Source of the DNA: Ophioderma brevispina
Lineage: Eukaryota > Echinodermata > Ophiuroidea > Amphilepidida > Ophiodermatidae
DNA length: 64,000 bases
Assembly (NCBI GenBank): GCA_023653785.1
Contig: JAMKCH010010141.1
Span: forward strand, 1-64,000
Reading direction: 5' to 3'
In this document: piece by piece, positions 31,746 to 45,605 of the stretch
Numbering within the stretch: the first letter of the stretch is position 1
Layout of the letters: every line of letters starts with the position of its first letter
The notes under the pieces: model-generated
The model's database searches: none
The model's input: the letters and a program-made list of their open reading frames with translations, nothing else
Told to the model about the DNA's origin: nothing
Program-made: the position numbers and the translations under genes

Positions 31746-32159
31746 CACCGGCCTTCAGCCCATACCTACATTCTTCAAATCTACCGACTGGCTCATCTAA
31801 ACTGCAAAATACTTGGGGAAAGTGGTGTCAACGCTCCTCCTGGTCCCCTCTGGGCTACGCCACACGGGGGGGGGGGGGTTCTTGGGTTTTGGTGGGTACC
31901 CATGTCTTTTCCCAAAAAATAGGGACTAGCTGCAATTGCGGGACTAGACCGCTAGTTAGGGGAATGAATTCACAATAATCCAGTTCTAGTCCCGCTCTAG
32001 GTAATCAAATTCAGGTACGATTGTGACTGGCTCATGGAAAACATGGGAAAGTAACTTTAACATTCAGTAAATAACCCTAGCAGTGTTGTAAATTTTCTTA
32101 CAGTAGTACAAGTGTATTTTTCTCATAGTTGGTTCTTAAAAGGTAATTTTTTGTATCAT

Positions 32160-32335
32160 TATTGAAACAGGTCCCGCTAGGGTATAATTTAAACCGCAAA
32201 TTGGTCCCGTTAGGGGTATATTTTCACAACCTAAAACGGGTATAATTTAACTACTACTCGGTCCCGTTAGGGTAATAATTTTTTCTCGGAAAATTGGTCC
32301 CGTTAGAGGTCACTTTCAGAACCCCTGGAACGAGC
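32160..32335. repeat. GGTCCCGTTAGGGT minisatellite
   Basis: Four degenerate copies of GGTCCCGTTAGGGTATAATTT, spaced about 45-65 bases, at about 32170, 32205, 32260 and 32297. Related words (GGGACTAG, CTAGTCCCG) lie at 31920-31995. Confidence 0.7.
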
Positions 32336-34974
32336 ATGGGTACCCCCCTAAATTGGGGGGTATTAGGGTTATGACCACCCATGAGCCTCACTTTCAGGCC
32401 TCTTATTCATCTCCGGTGACTACCATTCCAGGACATTTCAGTTTTAGAGACCCAATTTCCATGTCCAAAGCCTATCTATGGAAAATTCAGATCCGGAGAC
32501 CCCATTTTTGGCCTCAATCAGCTCAAGGATGCTCAATTTTTGAAATATGGGGGGGGGGACATACTCCGCCAAAAAATGGATAACCTCCCCCGGTTATGGG
32601 CCATAGGCAATGATTCTGCCCTCTAATTCTAGTTATTTCAAGCTAAACAAGGTCAGAGTATGTGTGTCTGTAGCCAAGTATATCTTTTAGTACTCCTAGA
32701 CTTTCACTATAATTTAGATGCCTATACGTAAATATACATGACAAAAACGATTTCGGAAGATTTTTTTATCGAGACCAAAATTGCAACCAATAATTTTTGA
32801 TATTATACTACCAATGTATACATTTTTTTTATATCGAGAACAAATTTGAAACCAACTTTTGTATTCTGGCCTTACCAATGATAATATTTTTGCCTCTGCC
32901 TGTGCAAAAAGTACTATCATTGCGGTTATTTATTGACAAATAACTCGATATATACATTGGTAACGTAATACTACAATATTTCGCTGAATCTAAAATATTG
33001 GGCTTTTTGTAGCTTAACCAGAGAATGTTTCTGGAAGAATGTAATTATATCATGATGCATTTTAAGAAGTAAAAACCACTGGTATGAATAAAACATTCTG
33101 ACATGGGGTACATGTAGCAATTGTAAAATATGTGCACAGAGCTACGGAAACACATTTTGGGCTGTTTTAGGTCTTCATGAAGCACAATGACCGAGAATAT
33201 ATTTAAAGCTATATGTCTGTCCGTATTAGAGCTCGCAAAGTACCTAAAAGAACCTTACCACTGTTGCCTTATTTTAAGCAAAACACAAAACAATGTGATC
33301 AAAGAACGTAATAACTATACTACAGTCACTTTTTTGACAATGTTCTAAGTTATTTCAAATGATTAATTAAATTGTTTTGTTTTTTAAATTATTTATATGT
33401 AATTCATAGGTTGGTGGTACAATACAAAATGATTTGCCAAACCCGGTTGGCAACACAAGAGCTACCGTCGTTCCTTCTGATAGGAAGTACGGAAAGAGAT
33501 TGAAATGTATTGTTCTGATTTAACATTCGAATAATTGAATTGTACTTCTTGTTAATTACCTCAATATAATTTTCAATGTTCTTCTTGTAATATCCATTTT
33601 GATTCGTAGATTCAGTACTTTAGTATTTTGATTCGGCTACGCAATAGTAGTATTGAACATGTCCGCCTACTACTAGTAGTTGTTTCAGCACATGGCCAGG
33701 GCAGGGAGGCGGCAAGCAGTCATTTTATTCATGGGTTCAACAAACGCGCAACCTAAAATCTTGACGAAACATTCTGATTTTAATTTTATATGTTTGTTAC
33801 ACAATATTTTTCTTTATTCCACAATGATGCAAAGAGGTATTCCCATTTATTCGTCAAGCTCTACTGCACGACATACTCTCTAAATGGTAAAAAGATGAAA
33901 GAGTGATATTCACTCGCTTAAAGTGAACGTCCCTCCTTTTTGATTGGCACATTTCACTATTTTACTCTTTCTAACCTTCACTCAAAAAGGAGCGGATATA
34001 CTCTTTAAATGAGCTAAATGGACAACACATTTTAAAGCATCTTAGCACATTTTTTGAAAGGGCCGCCCCAATTTTTTTGTCAAAAATTTGGAATTTTTAC
34101 ACGGTTGCATTGTAACTGGCTAGTAACTATACCTGTGGAATGGTTAAGCTCGAAAATGTGTTATGTGTCACAAACGAAGGAATTTTGTTACTAGACTAAT
34201 TATTATCGGGATCCCGATAATAATTCGACGGCTTGCTGGAAACGTCCTTCCATGTGAAATATCCCGGAAATAGCCCATGTACGTGTCCTACGCTCATCCT
34301 TAGTTTTTTTTAATATTCGGGCAGGCAAGTTATAGGTTATTTTCTCGAAGTCACTATTTCATCATGGACGGCATAAACGTAGCATTTCCAGACTCTGGCC
34401 GCATAAGTCCAATCTGGGATCCCAATTCTAATTACAATCGCTTATTTCGTGATAATACCATTTTTTAGCATTCTCGTTCGCAGGTATGTTTTCCTGACAA
34501 TTACCAACGTAACTGTGCAAAAATATCAAATTTTGAAAAGATGGGGGCCGCTTTTCAAAAAAGTGCCAATATTGCGTTAAGCAGTGGTGTTCAATTCACT
34601 CTCAGACATTAAGTTAGCAACTTGGTTTTTTAGTTGGGAGGTGCACTTTTCTTGGTAAAACAATGTATAAGGAAATAGAAATGAAATACTATCAGATTAA
34701 TATGAGATGTTTTGATATGTTGTATGTGATTGTAAAAGGTAGAAGATTGCAATTTGCAAAGTAATGTGGGAATAAAACGTTTTTTTTATTTAGTTTACTT
34801 AATTTAATAACACAACAATTTGGATGAAAATCCATGTTTGATACAAGACATAAATAAAATCGTGAATTGGGTTATGGTTATAGGTTATTCAAGGGGATCT
34901 TCAGATGATTTTGTGGCGAATATGACCAAAAACTAATGGCCCAACAAATTTTTTTTTAGAAACACATAAATTGG
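32336..34974. other. No firm gene
   Basis: AT-rich. A small frame at 34364-34468 starts ATGGACGGC and reads MDGINVAFPDSGRISPIWDP, continuing for 34 codons to TAG. It is noted only because its composition is protein-like; no other support. The remainder has no recognisable feature. Confidence 0.35.
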
Positions 34975-35165
34975 CTGAATAAAAATAGGGCTTTCAAATT
35001 AAGCCCTGCGGGGCCCCCCGAATCCCCGAAATTTCCCGGACCCGACCGGACCGCGACCGAAAGCGGTCGGGGTGCATTTAGCCACATTATCCCTGGTCTC
35101 GGTCCGGGGGTCATTTGGAAAAATGGACGGTCGTGGCTAATGTGACTTTCGGTCCGGGGAAATAA
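34975..35165. repeat. GC-rich element with CCCTGCGGGGC end, copy 1
   Basis: A sharp GC-rich island rich in GGTCCGG / CCGGACC words in both orientations; GCCACATTA and TAATGTGA-type words also face each other. The left end AGCCCTGCGGGGCC matches, inverted, the right end GCCCCGCAGGGGCT of the island at 38975-39115. Confidence 0.55.
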
Positions 35166-35929
35166 TTTCAAGCTGTTAAAACATCAGAGCACCTTTATGA
35201 CAATGTATATCTGGATTTGTCCCTGTTTCATCATCTTTTAACGCAGACACTTAAAACCACATACACTGCATGTTCTGCTTTCAACTGACGGTCTGTGAAT
35301 TTTTAGCATAGCATTTGTGTTGGCGAAAAACCCTGTTGTTTCAGCCGCAGGGGCCAGAATTAAAGAAATTAAAGTGCACTCCTTGCTGCGCCGCGAAGCT
35401 GAGATCGGCGGGCGTTGCGAAACCGATACGCACCTATCATTAGTCATATTATGTTATGCTGATAACCTAGGCATCTACATGGCTAATGCACATTTACAAT
35501 ATTGAAATCGGGCGCGTATTTGTCTCTTTATTTCTGGCTTTAGAATACGCTACGCAAGTTGTTTTTAGGTAAAATCAATCATCAATGCAAATTTATTTTT
35601 GTTCCATCACATCATCACCTCAAACAATGAAATACAAGATATGAACATGTGCAGTACAACAATACCAATGGAATTTCACAATAGAAATCAGATTATCATT
35701 TTATAGATATATTAAATTAGAAAAATAGTGATGAACGAGGCGCGAGGTCACTGCTAAACGCTAAGCGTGAAAATACAGTAACCACCTCCCTAACTTACGT
35801 GTTACTACGACAAAGACATACAAAAAAAATAGATTAAAATCAAACAAAAAGACAGGCAAACAATACGATACAGATTACATTGGACAAAGACAATGGCAGC
35901 CGACAGTCAAATTCCCGGATAAGGAGATG

Positions 35930-37140
35930 CAACAGAGTAAAAGACAGAATATTAAATGATGACAGCACTATAGATTGCTGAGACTCTTTTTCATATTAAT
36001 TTTGAAGGAAGATAAAGTTGGGGAGTTTTTAATATAAGAAGCATATTATCCCATAAAAGGGCCTGAACATCAGGGATTTATTAGCAAGTACGGTATTAAA
36101 TGGTTTTACAACGGGGTATTTTGGGCTTGCCTGGTCTCATATGGTGAGTATGAGTTACAAGTTTAAAAAATCCTGATCAATAAGGTCGTCCGGTAGAAGG
36201 TATAGTTGTATTGATAGATGAACGTGGCAAGCTGAAGTTTATAAATAACATTAAACCTTCAACTTTTGCGCAGGAGAAATAAAGGGTCTTTGTGGGGCCA
36301 CCCAGGATTAGTACATTCCTAATAACTCTTTTCCGGGAGAATAAAAAGTGAGTCCAGACCAGCATTATTAGCATCAGCCCTAGCTATGGCTCCATATGAT
36401 ATATAAGTTAAATATAAGTGAATTATATAATTGAGAAGTGAGCTTTGAAGGAAGAATTGTCTAACTTTGCGGATAACCCCCGTTGTATCTAGCAATAATT
36501 TGGAAATGTGCTGGGTATGGGAATTCCAAGGATAAATTGTGGTCAATAGGATACCAAGGAATTTGTATGTTTAGTACTCTCTTGCTGATCTAGTAATTGC
36601 TAATTTCACATCTAGTTTAATTTCTGGCTTATTATGATATTTATTTTTTAAAAATCAATAATTGGTCTTTTTATATCACAACGTATAATTTTGTTAATTT
36701 AAACCAGTTTGAAATAATAGCAAGTTCTTTATTTACTATTTGTTCAAGTGTATTAGAATTGGGCTGGTGAAAAAAGTATATTGTGTCCGTCTGCAATAAA
36801 TAAAGTGTGGTATTCAGAACAAGTGGAAGATCATGAATGATATGAGGAACAAAAGGGGCCCAAGGATAGAGCCTTGAGGCACGCCACAGTAATGGTTGCT
36901 GTTCAGAGAAGGTGTTCTTAAACAAAACCCGTTGTTTTTCTTTTAGATAGGTAGTTCCGTCTCCAGTCATTAGCAAGGCCCCGGATACCATACTTATTTA
37001 ACTTGTAAAGAAGGATGTCATGATTTATGGTATCGAAAGCCTTGCTAAGATCTAAAAATATACCAACGGTATGAGTTTATTATCCAGATTCTCAGCTATT
37101 TTGCAATAGAGTTCATTCATGGCCATATGCGTAGAATAGC
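35930..37140 (-). mobile_element. Degenerate non-LTR retrotransposon (reverse transcriptase)
   Basis: On the minus strand, in several frames, the order of reverse transcriptase blocks is clear: a YSTHMAMNEL entry at the right; motif A with [14 protein letters not shown] (about 37065-37021); CGVPQGSILGPLLFLI (about 36890-36845); the catalytic block around 36800-36780, where a frameshift disturbs the expected F-A-D-D; then ISNWFKLTKL, HISKLLLDTTGVIRKVR, NNAGLDSLFIL and a GP.LW-type C-terminal end near 36050. Upstream endonuclease sequence is absent, so the copy is 5'-truncated. The many frameshifts make it dead. The motifs fit the CR1/L2/Rex1-like part of the jockey superfamily; the clade is an inference. 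Confidence 0.88.
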
Positions 37141-38974
37141 TCGTTGGCCGCGGAAACCTGTGGGCAACCTGTTGGCCGGGCAACCTGTGGTCTACCAGTG
37201 AAGATGAAAAGGAAGAGATGGTTCAACTGTTACTTCAAAGGACAAACTGTTCATCCGCCTATTCATTTAAATAGCTTAAATTCCTGATGTTCGATCAAAG
37301 ACTTGCACTTCTTGCTATAGAACATTACATTACCTGTTCGTAAATCCAGAACTTTCCATTACCCAGTTGTCAAACTGGCATTTACCAAAGTCATACCTTT
37401 GGTTGTGACCAGCTACAGCGAAACGTACTCGCCTCCATCACTTACAGACAACTTTGAACCCAAATTTCAAAAGCATTTTGGATCTTTGACACTGCATGAA
37501 CAAACAGGTATGGTTGTGTTGTATTCAAATGCATTATCTAGTCATTCTACATCGTCTTTCACAGGAACACCGGAGATGTTTAAAATAGGTTAAAAATAAC
37601 AACATCTTTATGACCTCAAACATTAAATCAAGGGCTAATTTTGGCTGTTTTCTTTCTGGTAAAAAAGTCCTGTTTTCCTCATAGTTCTCCAATGAATAAA
37701 ATAAATAATTATCGATCATAACAAAGTGGCGTTCATTACCAGCAGAGGAAATTTTAGCTGGAATATAATAAACTGTTTTAGTATAGCAGTGTGTCATTAC
37801 TTCCTGTTCTGAAACTTGCCTGACTGGCCAAGTTTTTTTTTTTTTTTGTTTTGTTTTTTTGGGGTCGGATGAACAGATTATACTTCAAAGGTGCATTCGA
37901 GCGGCCCTTGAAGTACCCAAACAATGAGTGGTGAATGAAAATAATCCTGGGTAATCGGATTTCAAAATCGAGCTATCTCCTTCTTTCTCATCGTCTCGGG
38001 TCTACAGACATGCGGTCAATATTGACACAGGTGCGGGTTGCAGCTAAGTTTGGGCAGCCGTCACCGTATGCTTATACACGAAGTACACGGGATATGTGCC
38101 TCCCAGATTTCAATATTTGAGGCTCCGGAGCTGATTTGCAGCCTAAAAAATGAATGGGGTCTCCGGAACTAGGTTTTCAAAAATTTCAAAAAATATGCTT
38201 GATTTCCCTCAATTTCAGTTAGTTAGTTATTACAGTTATTATTATTTCTCAACTCACATATACATCTTATAAAATACTAACAGATGTAAATATTCAGAGA
38301 GTGAAGGAGATACAGGTAATGCTTATTAGCCTGTCAATCTGCAACCCATTTGCCAATGATTGCAGTTGGACATGTCAGCATGTTCCAAGCTCTTTTTGAG
38401 GTTTTCGAGAAAAAAAAATTGGTAGGAAATGACTTTGGACATGGAAAAGTAAATATAGGTGTCTCTGGAACTGAAATGGTCCTAAAATGGGGGTCTCTGG
38501 AACTGAAAAAGAGCCTGAAAATGAGCGGTATTATAGGCGGCACCTACACCATTCAGTCCAATGTTGACCCCCCCCCCCCCGGGACGGGCGCATACTTCCC
38601 GACCAATTACAAATCGCGTGAACAGCTCATTATATAGTGCGCCCTTTCACGCCAACTGACCTTGTAATTTCATATATGAAAGAAAGATAAGGACATCAGT
38701 CACATATACCATTTTGCATTCCCTGATAATTTTTTTTTTAAATAAGACCAAATTTCAAACAAGATTTTGTCCACTTATTATACTTCGGATTTCGGAAAAG
38801 GTAAATTTGACCAAGAATGGCAATGACGCAAGTTTTTAACATAACGTAAATACCAAGTAACGCGTAACACCACAGCAATTAATCTGAAAATCATGTGTTA
38901 AAAGTTCACAACTTCACAGGTGACACGAACTCGCTCTACCGGGAATTATGTGAGCATTCGGTCCTTTCTATAAA
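37141..38974. other. No gene recognised
   Basis: Short frames only, with a poly-T run at about 37831-37850 and a poly-C run at about 38567-38580. A GGGGTCTC(C)GGAACT word recurs at 38150-38170 and 38455-38505. Confidence 0.35.
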
Positions 38975-39115
38975 AGAAGCGGTCGGGTCCATGAAAAAGC
39001 TAGCGGGTCCGGGTCGGGCGGATTTGCCCTTAAATACGGGTCGGGTCGCGGGGCGGGGGCGGATGCAACGGGGTAGTCCGGGATCGGGGTGAAAAAATCT
39101 TGCCCCGCAGGGGCT
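38975..39115. repeat. GC-rich element with GCCCCGCAGGGGCT end, copy 2
   Basis: An island of GGGTCCGGGTCGGG-type words ending TTGCCCCGCAGGGGCTC. The composition and end match the island at 34975-35165 in the opposite orientation. Confidence 0.5.
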
Positions 39116-41954
39116 CTATTTCAAAATAGCCAAATTCGGTTATCAATTTGATACGCTAGGTTGTAACAAACCTGGATTATCGATAAAAAAAAGGGTGGTT
39201 TAAATAAAACATGATTTTTCGACAAATAACTTGACAAGCTTTTTGATGAAGAGGCAGTTTAGAAAAATAATTTTCAAATCGATACCTGTTGTTTTTTTTT
39301 CAAAAAATAAAAAGGATTCATGAAATTGATTTTAACAGTTGGCCCATACACTTCATTTATCAAAAAACCCTACCTTTTTGAATCGATAAACCTGTTTTTT
39401 TTTCGATTGGCAGGGTTTTTGAAAAACTGGCTTTCCAATCAGCAAGCATGATTTGCAAATTAAACAAACAAAAATAACTTTTATACAATATTTTTTTAGC
39501 GTTCTCGGTCGAGAACCAAGTTTTGTTAAAGAAAATTTCCAAACCTGGAAAAGAAAACTATCGTCAAAGGAGTGAAGGCGTTTAGCTCAGAGAATTCCTT
39601 TTCCTGCCAAAGGACAGCCCCCAAAGAAATTTTCATAAGATTTTTTTGCCATTGGATTTCAATTTTTTTATTTATCCAACTGCTGAAAAATAATCGACTC
39701 TAATAGGTTTCCGCAAAATGTCACTTCATTCAAATTTTTGGGCATTACTGTCCACACGTTGGACGAGGGTAGTAACTTATTCACGAATATAAACCGAAGA
39801 AAAAAAATATGTTACACGTGACTACCATGGTTACTCGCGCAATGAAATAACGTTAAATTAATACGCTTGGTATTAAACATGTTGGTATCGGATTATCATT
39901 CAATTTTCACTAATTACTAAATACTTGAATCCGGAATCGTGGGTCGAATCCCGAATAAATTTGATGGTAATAATTAAAATGATTACACAGGCCAAGGGAA
40001 ATAAACATTAATGAGTGTATCTTTCCATAATAACATACCAAATATTAATTTGGCCTATTAATCACTAGTATACCAGTAATGTTTGTTTATACACACCAGA
40101 ATAATTACAATGGTTTTCTTCAAATATTAGATCCAAACAATATAAAACTAGCTCAAATAACAGCGCAAATCAAGTAAAATATATTCACAGCAGATGACTC
40201 GAATCAAGTTAAATCATTTGTCAATTAGACTGCAAAAATACGATAGGTATGCTCCATATAATGCCCTACTCATTTCTGCTAGCGTTGCCTTTCAATGCTG
40301 AGCCTGATATGGGACTATAGCTATCTTGACCGTGGCATGCTTCAAGACTGCACCAGCCCTCTGTAATGTGTAATTATTAACACCCATAACATGTAAGGCA
40401 GAGATGATAATAATAGTAATGGATGGATCTTGGAGTAAGTCTACACATGTTGTTCCAATATGGCAAAATGTGTTGACATACAGTACAGACATCCCTGAAA
40501 ACACATGACTTCACCCAGAGTCCTGCATATTTTGAATTGACCAGGTTGCTATGGTTGTTATGCATGTATCTCCATTCAGTGTTAAAAAGTGTGAAGAACA
40601 CAGTCTCAAGTTGAGTCTAGAACATATTTACATTTTCCTGAAACATTAGCCTTCCTACTTTTAATTTTTGTCCCTTGAAAATTCATTTACCTACATCTCG
40701 TATTAATACAAACAGCAATTTTTCAGGAACGTAACCCCCCCCCAATAATTATACACCCAGAAATAAAAACTTTCAGTTACAAATAGCCCCTTTCCAATTT
40801 TGAGACAGTAGTTTCCTATACCAGTTCGCGATGCGACCCGGCAAAACTACGACCGACCCAATTATCAAGCGTTAACGACACCGACTGGGCGCTAACGTCT
40901 AACTTCATGACCTTTGCTAACCTTTGACCACTACCCGATCAGGTCGCGAAAATTTCTAGTCCCTTTCGGTTGTACATGGGGAGACTTCTTTTAGCCAGAC
41001 ACGCAGATAGAGACATAATTTGCTACTGGTGCTGTGGACATAAAATTTACGTAAGTGTTCAATGCAGCTGTAGGATACCAATAGTGAGTCCATTTTACTA
41101 AAGAAAACTTTCCTTAATTACTCAGTGCTCACCCTCGGGCTTTCCCCTCGTTGGCGAAGTTTTCCGAGGTGAGGCAGTTGATAACTAGGCAGAATACTAA
41201 ATTTCCAATCCCGCCAGGCGGCAACTCACTGATCTAGTGGGCGGGTGGGCCGACTGCTATGGTTTAAAAAATTGAGATTTTTAACGGCTAAGAAATCCAC
41301 CGTTTCAAAATCATCAGATTTTAAACCATGAATGGAAAATTAGTCAAGGAAACAATGTGCGTATAAATCACTGATCGTGATCATATAATTTATGATTATT
41401 TTAGGACTACAACAACGAATAAAGATTTTCAATAAGTCTGTTTTTGTACTGATTCTGAACTATGCTTATTTATTCCGCCTCGGATCCGCTGCGCACCCAC
41501 CCCGGCTTTTTTCAATACACTCCCGTGCGCAGCGTTGTAGGAGGTAGGTACGGAACGACGTGGTCAACGCTACGAACGAGCTGGCTATTCATCTCCCGAA
41601 TTCCTGCAGACACGCTCGATCTGCGACGCCGATGCCGAGTTTCTGATAACAATAGCCGTATTTCATATTTCTAGTGAGACGAGTCAATGTTGAGCGTAAT
41701 ATTGAACTCAGATTGTCAAATTTTACCTGAAGTTGTAATGATGCCTAGATTCTGTCGTGAGAGGAAAAAACATATACATTAATCAACAACATCCCCCCCG
41801 CCAGCATTCCCCATGAAAATACGCCATTGTTTGTAAATTTCGCTACGTAAATAAGAAGCCTCTTTGGTAGCTGAGCACCCAAGGCAGCGATTTTTTTTTT
41901 ATCGTGACAACTGCGGCCCGAGAACTAGAATCAGAGGGAGAATGAATCCTTACT
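39116..41954. other. No gene recognised
   Basis: The 39150-39540 part carries AATCGATA / TTTTTCGA and TCTCGGTCGAGAA.CAAGTTTTG words that recur at 52600-52860, so it is an old repeat. A small GC-richer patch at 41465-41660 has an open frame without a recognisable domain. Confidence 0.4.
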
Positions 41955-42580
41955 CGCAATGCTCAATAAATATAGAAAAACTATTCATCACTGATATACT
42001 TTTGTAATTAGTTTATACTGTGAAAAACCAGTTTTTCTCGTGCAATGCTCAATATATTTTAAACTAGTTGTTTAAATGAACAACTTAATTTCTCAGAAAA
42101 ACCTAGTTTTTGCACCCGTATTATAAAAAACTCAGTTTTTTTCAAGTGATATGCTTAAAGTGCTATTTGATAACTGTTTAGCTCAGCAAAACTGATAACT
42201 GATAAACATAGTTTTTCTCGCGCAATGCTCTCACGATTTTTGAAAACTTGTTTAACTGAAGAACTGTAGTTTTATTTCTGATGTTTTTTGCACGCCAATA
42301 TTGCTCAAAATATTTTGAAAAACTAAGTTTTATCTCAGAAAAACAGCGTTTTTCTCTTTCTCTCGCGCAATGGCTCAAGATATTTGATAACTTAGTTTAT
42401 CAGCTGATAAAGTAGTTTATCAGTGAAAACCCTGAATAGTTTATCCGCTAATAGTCAAACTATTTGAAAACTTAGTTTAATCACACAGAAACACTGTTAT
42501 CTGTTTTGCACGCATAATGCTAAAAACCAGTTTTTTTCAACGTGATAAACTTAGTTTTTCACCAGAAAAATAGGTTTCGG
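41955..42580. repeat. Degenerate tandem repeat, AAACTAGTTTTTCTCGCGCAATGCTC type
   Basis: About ten irregular copies of a 40-70-base unit built from CGCAATGCTCA, ATATTTTGAAAACTTAGTTT and CAGAAAAAC.TAGTTTTT. The copies have drifted strongly and the spacing is uneven. No coding. Confidence 0.7.
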
Positions 42581-44214
42581 AATGGGGGTGGGTTTGCCAC
42601 CGTTCTTCTCCTTTACTGTGTGAAAATACCAAATATATATGACACTTATGCTACTTTATGCTACGTAAGCAAATACTGACAATATTTTGTATTTTTTTTT
42701 TTTAAATTTTTTATAGTAATAACATGCTGTTTGCATCATCATTGCGAAATTAAATTCCAATTTTGCTTGTATGAAACTGATGAATGGCGAAAACGGTCGA
42801 AACCCCCTTGACAAATAACGTTATAAATAACCGCTCAGTTATGACGTCCCAACTTTGACGTCATATTGTTTAAAAACTTGATATGGTTTGTACTTTATTT
42901 GGACGAAAGGACATATAGCTAATACACTGATTGTACCAAACAAGATGAATGTTTGCTGGATGTTTGTCCTTAATTACGAAAAAAATCAGGGTGGTGGTAA
43001 CCCCCGTACTGAATGTAGTATAAAAACGCTGAGATGTACGAGGGTTAAGAACGTGATTTTGTTTGCTACTGGACCCGATATTGCCATATAAGAATGCATG
43101 TCAAAACCCATTCCCTAAATTACCGTTGGAAATTCCTGCCCCCCCCCCCTTCCTGCCCACCCCCCCCCCCCCGCCCCCCTCAATTTCAAAACTTGTATTT
43201 TCCAAAGTCCCTTTTTAAACAGAGGAGCCTTTCTTCGGTCATATTGTCTACAACCGATAAGTGCAATTTTGAGAGACATTCGTATCCTCAAAAAAATCTC
43301 CCTCCTGTCACCTTACCATCCCCCCCCGGTCGAATTTTATTCAAAGCACTCAGTGCTTAGGGTTTTGACACACTGGATAGCTATGGTCCCCTCTCTCCAT
43401 TGATTACCCAAAATAATACCAACAGATAACGGTCTCAATCTCACAAAGTCCCCGCGAGCCGGCAAATTGCCATTTTCCACAGAAATAGGTGAACTAACTC
43501 CAATTTTGCGCTAAAAAAAGTAGGAATATCGATTTTTTTAAATGCGGTTTTCGGCTCTAGATGATGGCAATTGACTAGGTGTACAAAACCATAGAGTTTT
43601 AGAGCCATACTGTTTCATAGTTTCAAAAACTTCATAGTTTCATAACCATATCCTTCGGTGGCCAGGCACCCCCTTCTACTTTAACACCGGCATACCCTAA
43701 CCCGTGGAAGGTGAATACCTTCACTTTTTTTCGCCTAATGACCAGAAAGCTTAAGGATGAGAAATTATTCCTAAAGGTTTTGGCATTTTACGTGAGACAG
43801 CAGGTCACGCTGTCATGTTTATTTTCTTTTTCACATGAGAACAATGGTGCAGCGCTGACCTCTCCAGTTGGTATAAAACGTTTGGAAACAACTTGCGTTT
43901 TTGGGGCTCGTAAATCACGTTGTTTCATTTTTACAATTTGGCAGAAATTTGCTAAAAGTTCTACTTCATCCCTCAGATGGTATACTATAATGAATCTTTT
44001 GGGGTTGAAAACAAGGATGAAAAGTGAACAAAAAAAAACGTGTTTTAATAATGCGCTGGTCTTGACAAATTCAGGAGCCCCCACACAAATTTTTAAAAAG
44101 TTGACCAAATCATAAAGGGACATCTTGTACTGGGAAAAAAGTCTGTGGCAACGTGAACTGTATCTGTGTTGAGAAAAGCGAAGACCACGGTTAGTTCATA
44201 GATGGCCAGTTTGA
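42581..44214. other. No gene recognised
   Basis: Contains poly-C runs near 43139-43178 and a pair of overlapping long frames at 43711-44123, open on both strands. They show no domain and are probably chance in low-complexity DNA. Confidence 0.35.
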
Positions 44215-45605
44215 ACACGAATTCCCCTATATAGGCAAGCGGGACGGCCCTGAAAAGAGGCTTATTTAACAAAAAAGCGGCAATATGCCCACAACATCAA
44301 AATTTTGTGTTATATCGAAAATATAGTGTTTAAAGTTATTGAAAGTGAAATCTGCAATATTTAATTTTGCTCATGTAGAACAATAGATATAGGCTAATTT
44401 GCATACAATATGCATACGAAATTAGGTATGCACGTTTTTGCAGAAAGATAGCTATAACTTTATCAATTAAAGAGCTATCGATTTCGTTTCTTTTTAATAA
44501 TTTAGCCAATGAATCTACCAAACTATAATAGTAAGAAAACTGACACAATCTCTTTGATATAAGTATGTAACAGGTCGATATTTTCAGATTTTTACATATT
44601 TTTGTGATTTAAGATGCTATTTTTACTTATAAAATTTTATACATACATTATATTGTACATTCTTCTTCATAATATGTATCCTATAACATTTGTCAAGAAT
44701 GGTGAGCATTTTGAAGTGTTTTGGTTGAATTTCGGCCGAGAAAAATGGTTCATTTCTCAGAGTGCATGAAACCCAAAAATCTGCATTTTTATATGCGAGG
44801 CGCAACAACCACGCATTGGGTTCCCTTATTGATAGGTCCGCAGTGTTGACCCTGAACAATTGAGGCGCTTTTATTTGAATCTTATTCATTCTCCGCTTGC
44901 AAAATGTTAATTTTATAGCGAACAAACCAGTTGGTTGACGAATTCATTTAAACGAACTTCTTTTCGTTTGTCCGGCTACCCCTTCCCCCTATACCAGAAA
45001 CGTAAACCTGAAATACACAAATGATTTTACTTCACTAGCCGAAACCGGACCTTTGGAGGAGCGGCAATAGAAGCGTCCGAATCTCCCCACATATCCCAAA
45101 GGTTTACAAAAGGTCATAACATGCTGTTTGCAATCGGCAAGTCCACTTTGGCCCAACCTCCCACCCAACCACCACAAAAAGATTCACATTTTGCAAAAAA
45201 AAAAAAAAAACACTCTTGCTCAATCCCCATCCCCTGAAAAAATCCTGGCTACCGATCTAATGCTTTCGTATGTGTTATGAAACAATGTACGTGCATGTAT
45301 TGCTTCAAACCACCACTTTATAAAAACAATAGCTAAATCTACTCTCTTATTCTAGATTGGTTAAATTTGACACAAAAATTGTCAAATTTGACACGAAAAA
45401 TTAGTTCGCCGGGAAACCACAAATTATTGGTCAAAACGACACGGAAAAATGTGTCAAATGAAATGACACAGAAATTTTTTTTAGAAATCACTCAAAATCC
45501 GAATCAAAATAAAAAAATTGTGTTAAAAAAGAATCGGAATAAACAACCATCAGTATCAAACTGAATAATTTCCGTGTCAAATTGAATAGATTTTTATGTC
45601 AAATT
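44215..45605 (+). repeat. 1.39-kb tandem duplication, copy 1
   Basis: It starts ACACGAATTCCCCTATATAG and passes AGCGGCAATATGCCCACAAC, AGAGCTATCGA.TTCGTTTC, TAGAAGCGTCC, CCATCCCATCCC-like AACCTCCCACCCAACCACCA and the TGTCAAATTTGACAC end region. The following copy repeats all of these in the same order. Confidence 0.92.

Noticed and set aside
43711..44123. Overlapping ORFs of 134 (plus) and 111 (minus) codons
   Set aside because: Open on both strands, no domain, no splice or polyadenylation context; likely chance or an old repeat.
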